Origin: Psettodes erumei
Taxonomy: Eukaryota > Chordata > Actinopteri > Pleuronectiformes > Psettodidae
NCBI GenBank assembly: GCA_016785225.1
Contig: JAFBJZ010000952.1
Coordinates: 3,162,001-3,226,000, forward strand
Reading direction: 5' to 3'
DNA length: 64,000 nucleotides
Shown here: piece by piece, positions 1 through 13,300 of the stretch
How the letters are laid out: every line of letters begins with the position of its first letter
Numbering within the stretch: position 1 is the stretch's first letter
Made by a program: the position numbers and the translations under genes
Notes under the pieces: generated by a model
Told to the model about the DNA's origin: nothing
The model's input: only the letters and a program-made list of their open reading frames with translations
Databases searched by the model: none

Positions 1-1674
1 CCTCAGTTGTGCCTTGACACAGTCATGGAGTGTGCACATAATAAAGGAAAAAAGTGTGTGTGGCAATGACATATGTGGCATTTAGGTATTCATGTGGTTG
101 TCTGGCACATTTCATAATCTTTTTAAGATCTTTATGCAGCTAACACAACTGCTGTTTAAAAGCATTTGCCATTACTGAATCACTGGTATGCAGAGCAGTA
201 ACCTTTTCTAATTCCATGAACAATACATGACTAGTAATCATTTATAAATCTGGCGCTGACTTCTGCTTATTCCTTTCTAACATTTTCTGACTGTGAGACA
301 TGAGCAGCTCTCAGAAATTGGAGAGGACGACCTTTACTGGGAGACCTCTAGGGTCAGCGCTCTTTCCTTGAGAACCCATCAAGCTGTAATCCTGCGAAAT
401 TGGCTGTGATGCTTCAGACTGAACTCAGGGGCTCTGTGCTGCATACATGATTCTACTTTACCTATAGCTCCCAGGTTGCTGAAGATGCCATTAGCAAATC
501 AACACTGTCCAATGGATGCTGCTGCCCCAAACCAGCTGCCAGCACTAAAGCTATCTGAGCTGAATATGCAACTTGAAGAAAACAGTTTGGTTAAAAAAAA
601 AGTATCCATCCAAGTGAGTTTGCACATTATTTACCTCTACATGCCTGTCATTTGTAATGAATACAACTGGAGCATAGATGACTAAGCCAGATTGTGTTAC
701 ATGTATACAATTTGCATGTTTGTGCACAATATGTGCATGCCTACACAAAATACTTTCTGCTGCTGAGCATGAACCGAGAATAGCAAATCCCTGCCTCATC
801 CATAGCTTTGCTTCCTGAAATGGGAAGTGCATGCTGTGCTTTTCCTTTGAGCGGCAATCTCTGCAGGCCATACTGAGGCAGCTGAACAGAGAAGTGATTT
901 AGGATGCAGTCATCATTTGTATCTGTGGGTTTTAAGGTTTCTGGTAGCCTGCAGCACCTTTGGTGAATACAGATACTGAGGTTATTAAAGGCACAAAAAT
1001 ACGCCCAGGCCTTAAACTTTATATACACATTCTCACAGTGCTCACTAAGCACGACCTAGGTGCACCCTCAAACTCCTGCAGCACAGCACTGTATTCACTT
1101 GCTTACTCTCAAATAAATGCTCTGACCTTCAGCATTTTGGGAGGACAGACACGAAACCGCGAAATCCATTTGTCATTTTCATGCGCCAAAAGAATATTTC
1201 TCTAATAAAAACACATGCCATGTGTTGATGCAAGAACAGTACACATGTTTGTCTATTTAATTGTAGTGTCTGCATGTATCTGTGGGTGCCTTTGTCATAT
1301 ATGTGTATTTTATGTGACTCAGAGCAGCACTTCAGTTTAAATGAAGCCCCATGCAGCCCATCAGGAATGAACATGTCATGTGCAATAGGACAAAGAGGAC
1401 ATAGGACAAAGAGGACTTTAAGAGACTGCATGATCTGCCCTTGTTTCAGATGATTTATGGGGTCATTATATTGTTGTTTTAGCTCCCCATTCAGTCGCTC
1501 TCCCCTGAAAAGAAAATTAAATCTGCAATGGCAAAATGACAATTTCACCCTCAATAGTCACCATACATGCACATAATGGAACTTTATTCAGAGTTGGTCA
1601 AACCATACAGCTGCTCATTAGCGGCAGTCTGGTCTGACTGAGCTGAGTCAGTCTTTGTTGATGGAGGCTCTTAC
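1..1674 (-). other. prex1 intron 33 (5' part)
   Basis: No prex1 coding continuation is visible on the minus strand. It holds a 16-bp perfect tandem duplication at 1385-1416 and, on the plus strand, an exon-like open segment at 475-612 described under findings. Otherwise unremarkable AT-rich intron sequence. Confidence 0.7.
1385..1416. repeat. 16-bp perfect tandem duplication
   Basis: ATAGGACAAAGAGGAC occurs twice head to tail with no mismatch, a recent small duplication in intron sequence. Confidence 0.9.
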
Positions 1675-1777
1675 TTGCGACTAGACACTCATCCTCCAGT
1701 TGCCTGAAGAACACAGTGACTTTGTCCAGGTCCAACAGGGCAGCCTTGGTATCTTCCAGCATGGTCCGCTCCTCTTT
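1675..1777 (-). CDS. prex1: prex1 exon 33: IP4P-like region, last exon in the window
   Basis: 103 nt, phase 0 to 1, residues 1325-1358: KEERTMLEDTKAALLDLDKV then TVFFRQLEDECLVA. The acceptor is CCAACAG and the donor GTAAGA. The next exon should start with the remaining two bases of an Asn-like codon, but it is not found in the leftmost 1.67 kb, so it lies outside the window. Confidence 0.95.
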
Positions 1778-4700
1778 CTGTTGGAGGAGAGAAACAAAGC
1801 TCAGAGGTTGAACCAGGAAGGTTCTTTGTGACGACAGCTGCATGACTAGAAAGTGCGACAGAGACCCGGGGCATTTGATTTAGAGACACACCACAGACGT
1901 GCACACCATTTTGGTGTTTGTTTGAAATGATTTGTATCTTTAAAAATACAACTAACTTATGAAACTATATCAAAAATAAGCAACTCTGTTTGTTTTCCTT
2001 ACTTATCAAATGAAAATATCAAATCTGTCCTCACCAGGTGTGGCGCTAGTGTGGATTGGAAGTGCAGCAGGACACCAATGACGGATATTTGCTCCAGCCA
2101 CTTGCGGCTGGTCTCCTTGCCGTCTTCCTGGTACTCGCCAGCATTGTTGAAGCGCGACCGGAGCGCCGCTAGCAGCTGTTCGGCCAGCGTGCACAGGGCG
2201 CCCGTCGCTGCCTGGCAGAAGATCACATCCCGTCGCAACTGCAGGGACGTGTCTGAAGTTGGAGGTTTGGACAGCGAGAAACAGAGAAGTTCACAGGGGT
2301 ACAGAGGGGGAGGGTTGTGGAAAGAAGAGGAGAGTTGAACGGAGGGAACGCAGCAGGTATGAGAATGGAGGGTACAGAGGGAGAAAGGCAGAAGAGAAAC
2401 AGGTGAGAAGGTCAGTGGGCAGCAGAGGTTGAACCTTCCTCACTACACATGCCCTGGATTTGCTCCATTACATATATTTTATTCCATTAGTCTGGATCCC
2501 TTCAGACGATATCTCCAATTAACTAACACCATATGCCACTGTGCAGGCTTCAAAGTGAATGGAGTATCATGTGCTTCCACACCAAACAAACATGCAGACT
2601 CAACCTGGATGTGATCCTGCTCTGGAAAATCTAAGCTTTGCTGACAACTCTGACTGTATAGACTGATTTAAACAAAGTAAATTGAAACATCCCTGGTAAT
2701 AAAGCAGATGTGACGAAATTGAGACATACTTGATATGGGGCCCTTCTCTCCACTATTGATAACTATTTACTGTAAGTAAAAGTGGACATTTTTTCCACAG
2801 CTAATGTTACAGAATGAAAGAAAATAAAAAAGAAAATAGAATGAGGAAAGATTATAAAAACATAACCCCAAAGTCCAAAAAGACTTTATTCTTGACATTT
2901 TAAATACATCATTTTAAAATGTAATCATCTTTAAACATGCTTTTAGGACCTGCAGATGTCCTGATGCAGAACTGGCTGCAATTTCACAGGACGGATGATC
3001 TCATTTGCAAAAGCTCTAAACTGTTGGAATCATTTAAACTCCTCCAGCTACGAGACCTCTCCAGCTGCCTGAGGCTGCGTTCTGCCGAGTGACTGCACAG
3101 CAGGTCTTGACATCTCTTCTGGCAATTTTATAGGAGATTAGAGCCGGGTTCTATCTAGTTTGATTATCTGCCACCACCGTGCTTGAAGTGAGAGCTGGTT
3201 TCTGTCTAACGCGGACATGTTACTCTACCTGTGCACTTGAGCAGAGCCAGGAGAAGCTGGTTCTTTCCATCTGCAGGCATAGAGGGAAAACAAGGTGGGG
3301 TGACTGATTGTGTACGGCAACATGGCAAGATGTGTGCATGTGTGCCACTAACCGTCCACAAATCTCTGCAGGCTCTCCACCAGGGTTTTGATAGAGTTGG
3401 GTAGGTTCCAAGGGTCCTCCTGGATGTTCTTGTGGATAATGCACCGACAACGAACCGTCCAGTCCTCAGTTTGGCGAAACTCTGTTTGCATTAAAATCCA
3501 GGAAATGTGTAAGTTGTATTAACAGAAACATGTGGAAACACCCTATCGCCTTTCAAGCAGGAACACGCACATGCACGTGCACACGGACACGCATAAAACC
3601 TACCTGGTTGGCTATGGTCGGAGTAAAAGTGCTTGGTCTCCTCACATGCCTTGGTCATGATTGGTCCTTTGAGTAGGCCATTGATGGAGTCAACCTTTAT
3701 GTAGAAATAACAGCACATGTGCACGCACACACACACAAAAAGATTGTCAGGTAATCACTAGTTTTTTTCTGTATACTTCATCCCTCATAGTCTATGCACC
3801 TTTCTTCTACCAGCGTCCTACTTTCTATCTGTGTCATTCAAACACACACACACAACTCTGAAATAACTTCTGGCACAGGTATTTCAGCATTAACAACAAC
3901 AAGGCCTGTGTTTACAAGACCCCTGAGCTGCTGTTTCCATGTGGAAAAAACTAAAGCGGCCAAAGAAGGTGCACCCCACGTGGAGTCATGACATCAAATG
4001 CTGGTCGGAGGAACAGAAAAAAAGTATGGATGTCTTTAACTGAATCCACCAATCAGGGAAAGCATGTGTGTGTGTGTGTGTCTGTGTGGAGAAAGAAGGA
4101 AAGGTGGAGGGAAAGAAAAGAAAGAAAGGAAGTCAAGTGAAAGATGAGAAAGAAAACCAGGATCTTGACCAGAGGACAGCCAGCACACCATGAGGTAACT
4201 CAGCCCAGATGTTGACTGATTACTATCACAATCATTTGCTCCAAATGGTTTGGTGGGGTGGTGGTGGTGGTGGGGGGGTTGCTGCTGACGTGTGTGTGTG
4301 TGTGTGTGTGTGCTGCTTCTCTGTCTTTCACTTTAATTTTTTTTGGCTGCATTCACCCTTCAGAAAACTTGGTTGCTCCACGTTTCTTCTTTTGTGAATA
4401 AAGATTTGATTCACTGCCCAAAGGGAACTGACCTGGTTGAAAAGGTGCTCGAGGCAGCCGTGCAGCTTGTCCTGCTTGTCTGAGGGAATCCTCATGTCAC
4501 ATGGCAGCTCATCCCCTAACAGCCGACAAAAACACATAAAACAAAATGTTGAGGACAGGCCGCGCTTTTGGACGCCAGCGTCTATTTTCGTTTGACCATC
4601 TGCACGCATTAAACAAGCTCTATCCATCTGTTTATGTAAATTCTGATGCATCAAATTAGAGAGGATGAGGGCTAATGAGTCATTTTGCCACAGTCTCATT

Positions 4701-7275
4701 GTGGGCTGTTTAAGACTCAATGCTGATATAAAAAAACAACGTGATAAACAACAGTGGACACATACTTGGCTCGCTGCACAAAAAAAGTGTCTGCGGGGGA
4801 TGTGAAATGCTGTGGCTAAAATATCTGACCAAAGTCACCTCTAAGAAATATCTACAGTGTTTCTCCATTTTTGCCATTCTGAAAGCATGACATATGATTA
4901 CATATTGTCACAAAGTAAGGAGCAGTAACAAGTATGCAACAAGTGATCTGTTCTAATGCAAACATCCATTATTTCTTTGTTTGACACTCAGGAAGCTTAT
5001 ACTGCTTATGTTGTTTATGTAGAATTCACTTCATTACAGCTCTGACTGTCTGGACAGGGGCAGACTGTTTTTCTCATGCATTGACTCTGCAATGATCATT
5101 GTTTCTTCTGAAATCCAATGCACATTAGACAAAAGATCAAAATGTGTAAAGGACTTATTACTCCTACTGTAAAAGAAAGGTCAGATACTGCAGTGAGAAC
5201 TTACAAATGGGTAGAAAAACAAAACTTCCTTCGCGCCATCCATTACCTGATCCCATCTCATCGCTCCCCAGGTAAGAGCTGTTGCTTCGCACACTGGTGT
5301 AGGACAGGACGGAATCCCTGTTGCTGTTGCACTCACTGCAAGTAACGCACAGACACACAAACAAGCACTGTTGAAATGCAGCACACGGCGGCGAAGGGTT
5401 CATTCCCCTCTTAAACCACAGAGGGGATTTGGAAAGCGGCGTCTTGTAATTAGGCTGCCAAATAATCCTTCTGATTGTAAATGCCTTTTCTGATTTACAG
5501 TATGTGAGACCAGAGGTAATTAAACGTTTCTCACAGTAATAACCGCCTCTGGTTTACACAGAGGAGCATTCAGTCAACTGTAGCTGCATTAGATTGACTG
5601 ACGATAAACACTACAGACATTAAACTTAAACACTGACATGGAGCTCCCCTATCTACACCCAGGCTTTTGTAAACACGTGTCCTTGTCAGTGGTGCCGGCG
5701 TGTGTTATGGCTCAGTGGACTCCTTCATACTGGTGTGTGATGAGAACTTGTTCCCGCCTGGACAGTTTTACTAAATGACTTAGTCTGGTATTTCTAGTCG
5801 CACGTCTACGTGAATCGACATGATTACCGGGAGCGTGTGGAGGATTTATGTGGCTCAAATTATACGTCGCCTCAAGTGAGCACGCTCGCGATCGCGCCCC
5901 GGACGATTCGTGTGGTGAATTACCATGACAAATGGCCTGCGAGGGACTACGAGCTGCGAGACGACAACACTGGCTTTGTCTTCCTTTCCGATTACCTGGC
6001 TTTTACTCACACACACTCATACAAAACACACCATTATTTACTAATAGCGATAGGTGTGTTTGTGTGTTAAATCTTCAATCTTTGCCCTCTTTCTCTTAAT
6101 CCACTGCCTTTTATCATACTTCAGTCATGTCTTTACTTTTCTCTTTATTTGTTGCCTCGTATAACCGCAACACTTCTCCCTCTGTCCTGATTGGTTCTGT
6201 GTCATTATTCCCCTTCTGGCTATCTGCTTCTACATGGGTAGTTGGATTCAGACACACACGCACAAACACACACTTCCAAATTTAGTCTCACACACCTCCT
6301 GCCAACAGTGTGAGCACCACTGTGACAATTATCCTGCTTGTAGTAGCGGATCTCACCTAAAGCTTAAACAAACACACACACACACACACAGGTCCTGGCC
6401 ACGCTTACATTACAATAGGCTGCCTCTACAAATGCGGCCATGTTCCATTTACATACTGTTTAGCGCCAAATGGAGTATTCACAAAGGGAAAAAAAGTGTA
6501 ATGTAAATATAAATTCAATAGTAAAATTGACAGCATTCAGAGGAAAACTCCTTGAGTTTTGAATGTGCTGTAAATGGACATGTTTTCCCACAATGCAATG
6601 CACAGCGACCATAGATCTAAGGAAAGCAAGAAAGGATGTGTTTTCATTTTGAGTGCGCTCCTCTCTGAGGAAGCAGAAGTGATATATAGCACTCTTTGGG
6701 ATGTTAAGCAAGGAAATAAGATCAATCACTTGAGCTGCATTCTGATGCCAGAAGCAAAACTGCAAACTGTCCCAGCTGGACCAATTCTGGACACACTCTG
6801 ATTCCACTAGATACCAGACAAAAGGTCTTAACTGGGCCATACACACACACTTGAGAGCCAACGATTTATGACAAACACAGCACACCACAGTTTGGAACAG
6901 ATGCTACCTCACACAGCCTCTTCTCCTCTGTTCTTTCTGTATATTTCTGTCTTTGACCCTGTGTGTGTGTGTGTGTGTGTGTGTGTTTCTCCCTGTCCTT
7001 GTTCTCACATTATGTTCCTCACAGGCTGTACTCGGCCCATGGCCTCCGACTGTTGAGCTCTTCTTTTGTCTGTCACTACCTCGGGCTTTAATGTCTGATT
7101 CTCTCAGCAGGAGTCAAAAGAAAAAAAAGCTCCACCATCCACCTTTGAAACACAGTAGCACTTTTCATTACATGCAAATTTTCACAAGTGGGATGATTCA
7201 TCCACGTTCACTATTTAGCCTTGTAGCCCTGAAATTTCTTTTCCACTGGGCTTTGAAACCCCGGGTAAACACCTC

Positions 7276-7328
<53 letters not shown>

Positions 7329-10300
7329 CACGCATACAAAGCCTGCATTTTCCTTTACATTTTATTGCGATGAGGTAGTTGCGTTTCACATGCCGTGGCC
7401 GGGCCTTAATGACAGAGTGGGTGAGGAGGCCGCGCCCCAAACATTTGGCTGTATTATACACCAGCCCACCGCACCAACAACCAATAACTACATCTTAGTG
7501 GGTGGTGGAGGGTGGGGCTCAGTGGAGCACTGCCCAGTGAACTGCGCGCACACACAGAAACTTCAGAATGAACTCGCAACAAGCAAATGACATAACCAGA
7601 TCCGACCAAAACATTTTGAAGTAATTTTTAGCCCCTCCATCTTCGTTAGACTGCCAACATCTGGAATGAGTTGCTTCCTCCGAAGGGGGGAAATGAGCAG
7701 CATTAGGTTTGTGGGGTAAAGGGGGGAGTTGTTGTTGTTCGTGTTTTATAGTATAGTATTTATAGTCCACAGTTAGAAGGCTAGGTGTGAGAAAAGGGTG
7801 TCCCGTGTCTAATTTCATGTGTTTTATAAGGCTGCAACTATACCAGGCAATTATAGATTTTCCCCCAGTTAAGTGTGACTTGTATCAGGCAGCGTTTTGA
7901 GAAAAGAGGAATGGCAATATGATTGTAAATGATCAAATTAAAAAGGATCCAAACAGCAGACTAATTAATCAGAGACTCGCTCTTCAACCAGTTACCTGTA
8001 GGAGTCCCTGTAGCTCATCGTGTCATGACCCGAGTCCTCCTGGTCCTCCTCGTTCACCTTAAAGCAAACTCTTTTGATGCCGCCTTGCTCTGCTTTATCC
8101 TGGTCGCAGCCGTCCTCGCAGGGGGCCAGGGAGGGCTGACTGGGCTCGTAGACTGGGGGCTCCCCACCCTCCCCCTGGAGCTGCGTGGGCTCGGTGATAG
8201 ATGACAAGAGGCTGCAGGAAAACAAAGTTTTATTTCACAAACGAGACAGAGTATATTTGTTTAGTATATTTTAAGGATATAAAACATACTGGAATTACAT
8301 CCGGAGCATCAAGCCACAATTATTGTTATATTTATATTATAATACCCTATGCAGAGATGCCTTCACTATCAAACATACACATCTATTCATTCACACTGTC
8401 ACACCCCTTCCTCGGCAAGGACACACAATATGTGTCTCTTTCTCTTGATGTTATCCTGGCCTCACTCCCTGTTCCTGTACTGGGCCCGGCCCGTAAATAT
8501 TTTGGGCCTGAAGAATGTTCCTTTTGTAAATCCTGGGCTTTAAACAAGGCAAAGGGCAGACAGACAAAGGGAGGCTGACGAATAGCCTCAGGGGGCTGGT
8601 GCAGGGATAACAGCTCCTAGCTTTTTATGCAGAGATCTCTAAATGTCACTGTGAAGGCTACGAAAATAGTTGACTCACATATAAACGCCAGTGGAATGCC
8701 AATATTTGATAACAGCATAAGCTATCAGAGCTGAAAACACTGTCTGAATGGAAATCAGTTAACACTTTTATTTGATAGATGACACTTGTCAACGGGGTTG
8801 GAAATGGGATGCTGATGAGGAACAAGCCAAAAAAAAGAAATACATTCATATTAAAAGCAAGTTTAAAGATGTTCAGGTGCCACAGATCAATGAGTTTACG
8901 TAAACAGTTCATAATACTTACACATCGATCTGAGCGACGTACTGCTTCATTTCCCTCACGGCTACATCCAGGCGGCTGTACAAGTGAATGTAGGCGTCCT
9001 GGGTGTCTGTGTCTTCCTGTTTGAGCAGGAAGCTCAGCCCGCCTTCTCCTTGGCCACTCCGTCGACTGTCCGTCAACCCCTCGCTTCCGTCCAGAGACAC
9101 ATCCCCATTGCCATCCACGTCATCCCCCTCTAGGCCCGAACAGTTCCAGGAGGGAGCTCCCATGCTGGTCACGCAGTGCTGGGTGTGGGACATGGGGTTC
9201 AGTTGTGCTAGAGGAGAGGAGATGAGAGGATAAACAACATGTTAGTGGTGGCTGAACGAGAAAGACTTTGCTCTCTGACAATTATATCTACCCCAGATGT
9301 TCAAGACGTATGAAGTAACACTCTTGTCTGCACTCCAATCGGATGTGATGAAAAAAAACTTCTGAGAGGGAACTTGTGCAACTGATATGCACAGTGAGAG
9401 TGGGGTGCAGAGCTGTTTGCTTGGGTTGAATGCCAAACTAAGCTGCAATAACCTGAGATGTCCCAAAACTGCAGACAGATTAAATTCTACCCATGAAGCT
9501 GGAGTGTGTGCTATTAGTACACAGCGAACACTTACATTAAGCAGAGAAAGCCTTGTGCTTTTATGTACATTCCGCACATTCTTTTAAAACCCAGGCTGTT
9601 GCACTGGAGGAGGAAACTTTTTCGTCACCTCGGGTAATAAACCTCATCATTTTATTCTGTTTCTTGTTGCAACACTAAAGGATAGCTACTCTCACTGGAG
9701 ACAACATCCACCCCCGTGGCGGTCGTCATACTGAAAAACACTGGAACGTCTCACCAGCACAAGTGCAAGGCAGATGTCTGACTGGCAGCTGGTGCAGAGA
9801 GGAAAGTTGAGGACGAGGCATCCTGGAACAATGCAAGCAATGCTCGCTGTCTGCTGTCTAGACAGCTGTACTGCATTTTCAGAGTCGAGGGAGTTCAGCA
9901 GCTTAAGACACTAATATCAAGCTGCATCATAATAAACTCGGGCCTCATAGACAGAAAAGGGGAATGCTTCTTTTTTTATCTGTAGATAAAGGATTTCTTT
10001 TTAATGTTTTTCTCTCTTCTTGAAATTGTTCTGATTTGAAGTTACATTCCATTTGTGAATGGTACACATACCTAAGCTGCCTTGAGGTACCATCTCTGCT
10101 GACATCATTCATTCACTTCTCCGTCAATAACATGACTGTGGCCTGTAGCTAATGGAGTCTTAATGGCAAACCACTTATCTAATTGACTGTGAGAACGCTT
10201 GTTGAGACCTTATGGCTACTGTGGGAGCCGGGGGTTGGCGTGTCCATCCCTGCGCTGCAGGATTTATATGGTCATAGGGGGCAATTAGCCAAAATGATCA

Positions 10301-13300
10301 CGGAGCGCGTGTTAAGTGGGTTAAGTTGTATTACAGTGAAGCGGGTGAATCTCAGAGAAGCTTATATTAAGCAGTGGATCTGTGACAGAGATCGCACTAA
10401 TGTTAAAATGTGTGTATGTGTGCATTGCCTCTACCTTGGTCAGGGTCCAGGCCAAACAGGGAGTTTTTGCGCCCAAAGCGGATGCTGAAAGTCCTGCCAG
10501 CAGAGGTAGTGCTCTTGGGGTAGGAAACCTGCATCAGGTTGACGTGGCAGTTGGTGGGAACGAAGTCCATGCAGCCCAGCGAGTGCGGGCGGACGCCGGC
10601 CTGCCTGAAGGAGGGCCACGCCTTGTTCCTCAGCTCCAGGGCGAACTGGGCGACGAAGATGAAAACATGACATGGTCAGTAGAAGCACAAGCTGCATGAC
10701 TGATCGCTCTAATACTGGTGGTGTAAGTTTTTAACAATATGGTTTTATCGACCACCGAGGCAAAACATTGTCACTACAGCAGAAAATGTGACATGGAATA
10801 GGGAGTTATTACATGGATACATGGATTAGGAGTTATTTCTATGTGTAACAATTCACATCTGATCTGACATTTTATATATATATACGCACACACACACACA
10901 CACACACATATGCATGTACACACAATATGTACTAAATGTTCTCTAAAAAGAGAAAGTGTGTCAGTACCTGTTGATAGCTGCTGATACGCCGTCGGATACT
11001 CTCCAGCTTGGTGTCACAGATTTGTCTGAACTCGTACTGAGGCATGGTAACTACTCGGTCGCTCTGGGAGATGAGCTGGCTGCAGTTACGAACAAAGAGG
11101 TTGTCATCACCCGAAAACGCCTCAAGGATCTGTAGAGACAAGAAACCCTTATAAGGATGGATCACACCTCCAATAAAAGTTTAGTCAATTGCAATCATGA
11201 GTAAAAAAAACAGCATTCCTAGCAGCAGCAACAGAAGGAAACTGTTTTTCTTCTTACTAAACATTCGACTTTCCAAAACTAACAGCAGAAAGCTCCAGTG
11301 ATGCCAACAACCCATTTACTGCTTTCAGATTCTGTCATAATAAAACTAACCCAAAAACTTTGACCAAACTTCACCCTATCCCTCTATAACTACCTTAGCA
11401 GTGAGGCTGAAGCAACCTTTGGGCTCCACCATCTTCTCCAGGACGTGGCTCTTGATGCCGGCAGTGCTGACGTACTCGTAGACTACGCCATGCTCCAGGT
11501 GGACGTTATCTACCGTGAGACTGATTAAAGGCAGCTCATCGGAGAGGGACAGCCTGCCTAGCCTGTAGTCTGTGGATTACAATTATCATTTTAGTTGATA
11601 TACGCCATTTAAATAATCCCTCAGTTTAGTGTTTAGTGTAAGTAAAGTGGGCAAAACATATTTAATTACAAAAAGGGTGGAATAGATTTTGGCAAAAATA
11701 TTGTTAGCATATTCAAGATGCAGCTTTGGCTCAGCCTTGGGCAGAAACACAATGACTTTATAAATCCCTTTCCTAATGACACGTGAAGGTACATCATGTA
11801 CTGCACCTGTGTGTCAAGTGTGCCTCCCCTGCCATCACTGCAGGAAACACTGGCCACTTATACACTACAGTGCAATGAATGTTACTAGATGACGTTCTAT
11901 GACTGTAGCGTGAGCATATGTAATTTTCAAAAAGAGAATTTTCTATATCCGGAGCAAATTACCTACTGCTGAAGCCACTTTTCACTGATGCAGTAACTAT
12001 GACCCAATACGGAGGTCGTCTGGAAATAGCTATCTGCGTGGAACATAACGTTTTGATGTCATGTTTTTGGCAATGACAGATGTTTTCTTTAAAATCGAGT
12101 CTGCAATCACACACAAATCAGCTACCGTTTATAATATGGGACACTCCCAAGTGAGACTCCTGTTGTTCAGATAGGTTTCACTGTCACGAGCCACAAATGA
12201 AACCTGCCCTTTGTTGTTGTAATACATGTGTGATTCTGATCCAAACGCTTGAAATGTCAAAAAGCCTGCATACAAAGTTTAGCTGAAGAGAAGAAGAATG
12301 TACATTCAAGGACTGTAACTGCATTGAACAATGTCAGAGGATGTAACAACAAGTTTCACCTGTTCCATTGGTGCCGCTCCCCTCGTCGTGGTCGGAGCCA
12401 TTCTCCACCGGATAAGGACTGAAAAGACTCTCCTCTTTCTCACTTGTGCCTCTCTCTCTTTGCATCTCTTCCACATCCTCAAATGCACGGTACACCCACT
12501 GACACTGTAGGGAAGAGATTGGAGCTCAACAGTCTTCTTGAGTATATGCTTCAACGTGCAATAAATCATTAGTGGAAATAAAATGAGGGACTCAATGAAG
12601 GGGGGAGCGTGTGTGAAGTGAGCAGTAAAAGACAAAGATGCAAAACCTTACGCAGACAAAGGGACATGAAAGACAAAGAAGTGGACAAATGAAATAGTTA
12701 TATTTAGATGCGTAAATTGTGAGTGCACTTTATACGCTGAATTTGAAGGAAATAAATGTTATTTATGCCCAGTGGAGGCTTTTCACTTTTCACAAGGTAG
12801 TGAGGGCTGGCTGCACCACCCTGAGCTCAGCAGTGCAGGCAGCCACATCAACAACATCCTGGTAATGTATCCTGCTGTTAAACGAACCAGCAAACATTTA
12901 CTGGAATAAGTCCAAAATAAGGCTGCTCAACTGAGCCTGTTCACTGGCTTTGAGCAAAGGCGATTCATCAGAAGAGTGGGCTGGGCTAAACAAAACACTG
13001 CGCTTTGTACAGTAAGGAGGTCCTGCTCTGTCTGCAGCCCTGTGAAATACTGCCTGGAAGCATGAACTGCTGCTGCAGCAATGTCAAAACAACCTGACGT
13101 GAGCTTTGCGTTTTTGATGTTAGCCATGTAGTATGGAGTGTAAATACTAGTATTCAGTCATTACTTCACTTGGAAAAACAAAGCTGAGTCTGCCAATGTT
13201 ACTTTAATACAGAATATAACCCAAAGCGTTCCTGGAAACTGGAATGGTTGTAAATTCTGTGGGGAAAATTTCAAGTTGTGTATCTGTTGCTTTGGGCTAC

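Larger units (their letters stand above)
5336..7995 (-). other. prex1 intron 26
   Basis: 2,660 bp separating the two halves of the conserved Ser-rich loop. It contains a compact CpG-dense block at 5799-5963 and microsatellites at 6372-6390, 6960-6987 and 7278-7326. No gene supported. Confidence 0.75.

Noticed and set aside
1..1674. Search for the next prex1 exon (exon 34)
   Set aside because: Expected conserved IP4P sequence was not seen on the minus strand in this stretch, so the exon is presumed to lie to the left.
4433..5335. prex2 as the gene identity
   Set aside because: The exon 27-28 loop and the SHIEGWE/TNLTDIC region match P-Rex1 where P-Rex2 differs in my recollection. A database alignment would settle it.
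5864..5905. GCGATCGC octamer within the CpG cluster, which recalls cyanobacterial HIP1 sites
   Set aside because: A single copy in a vertebrate intron, with no other sign of bacterial origin.
6953..7590. Several ORFs through the GT microsatellites
   Set aside because: Cys-Val or Thr-His repeats produced by dinucleotide runs, not genes.
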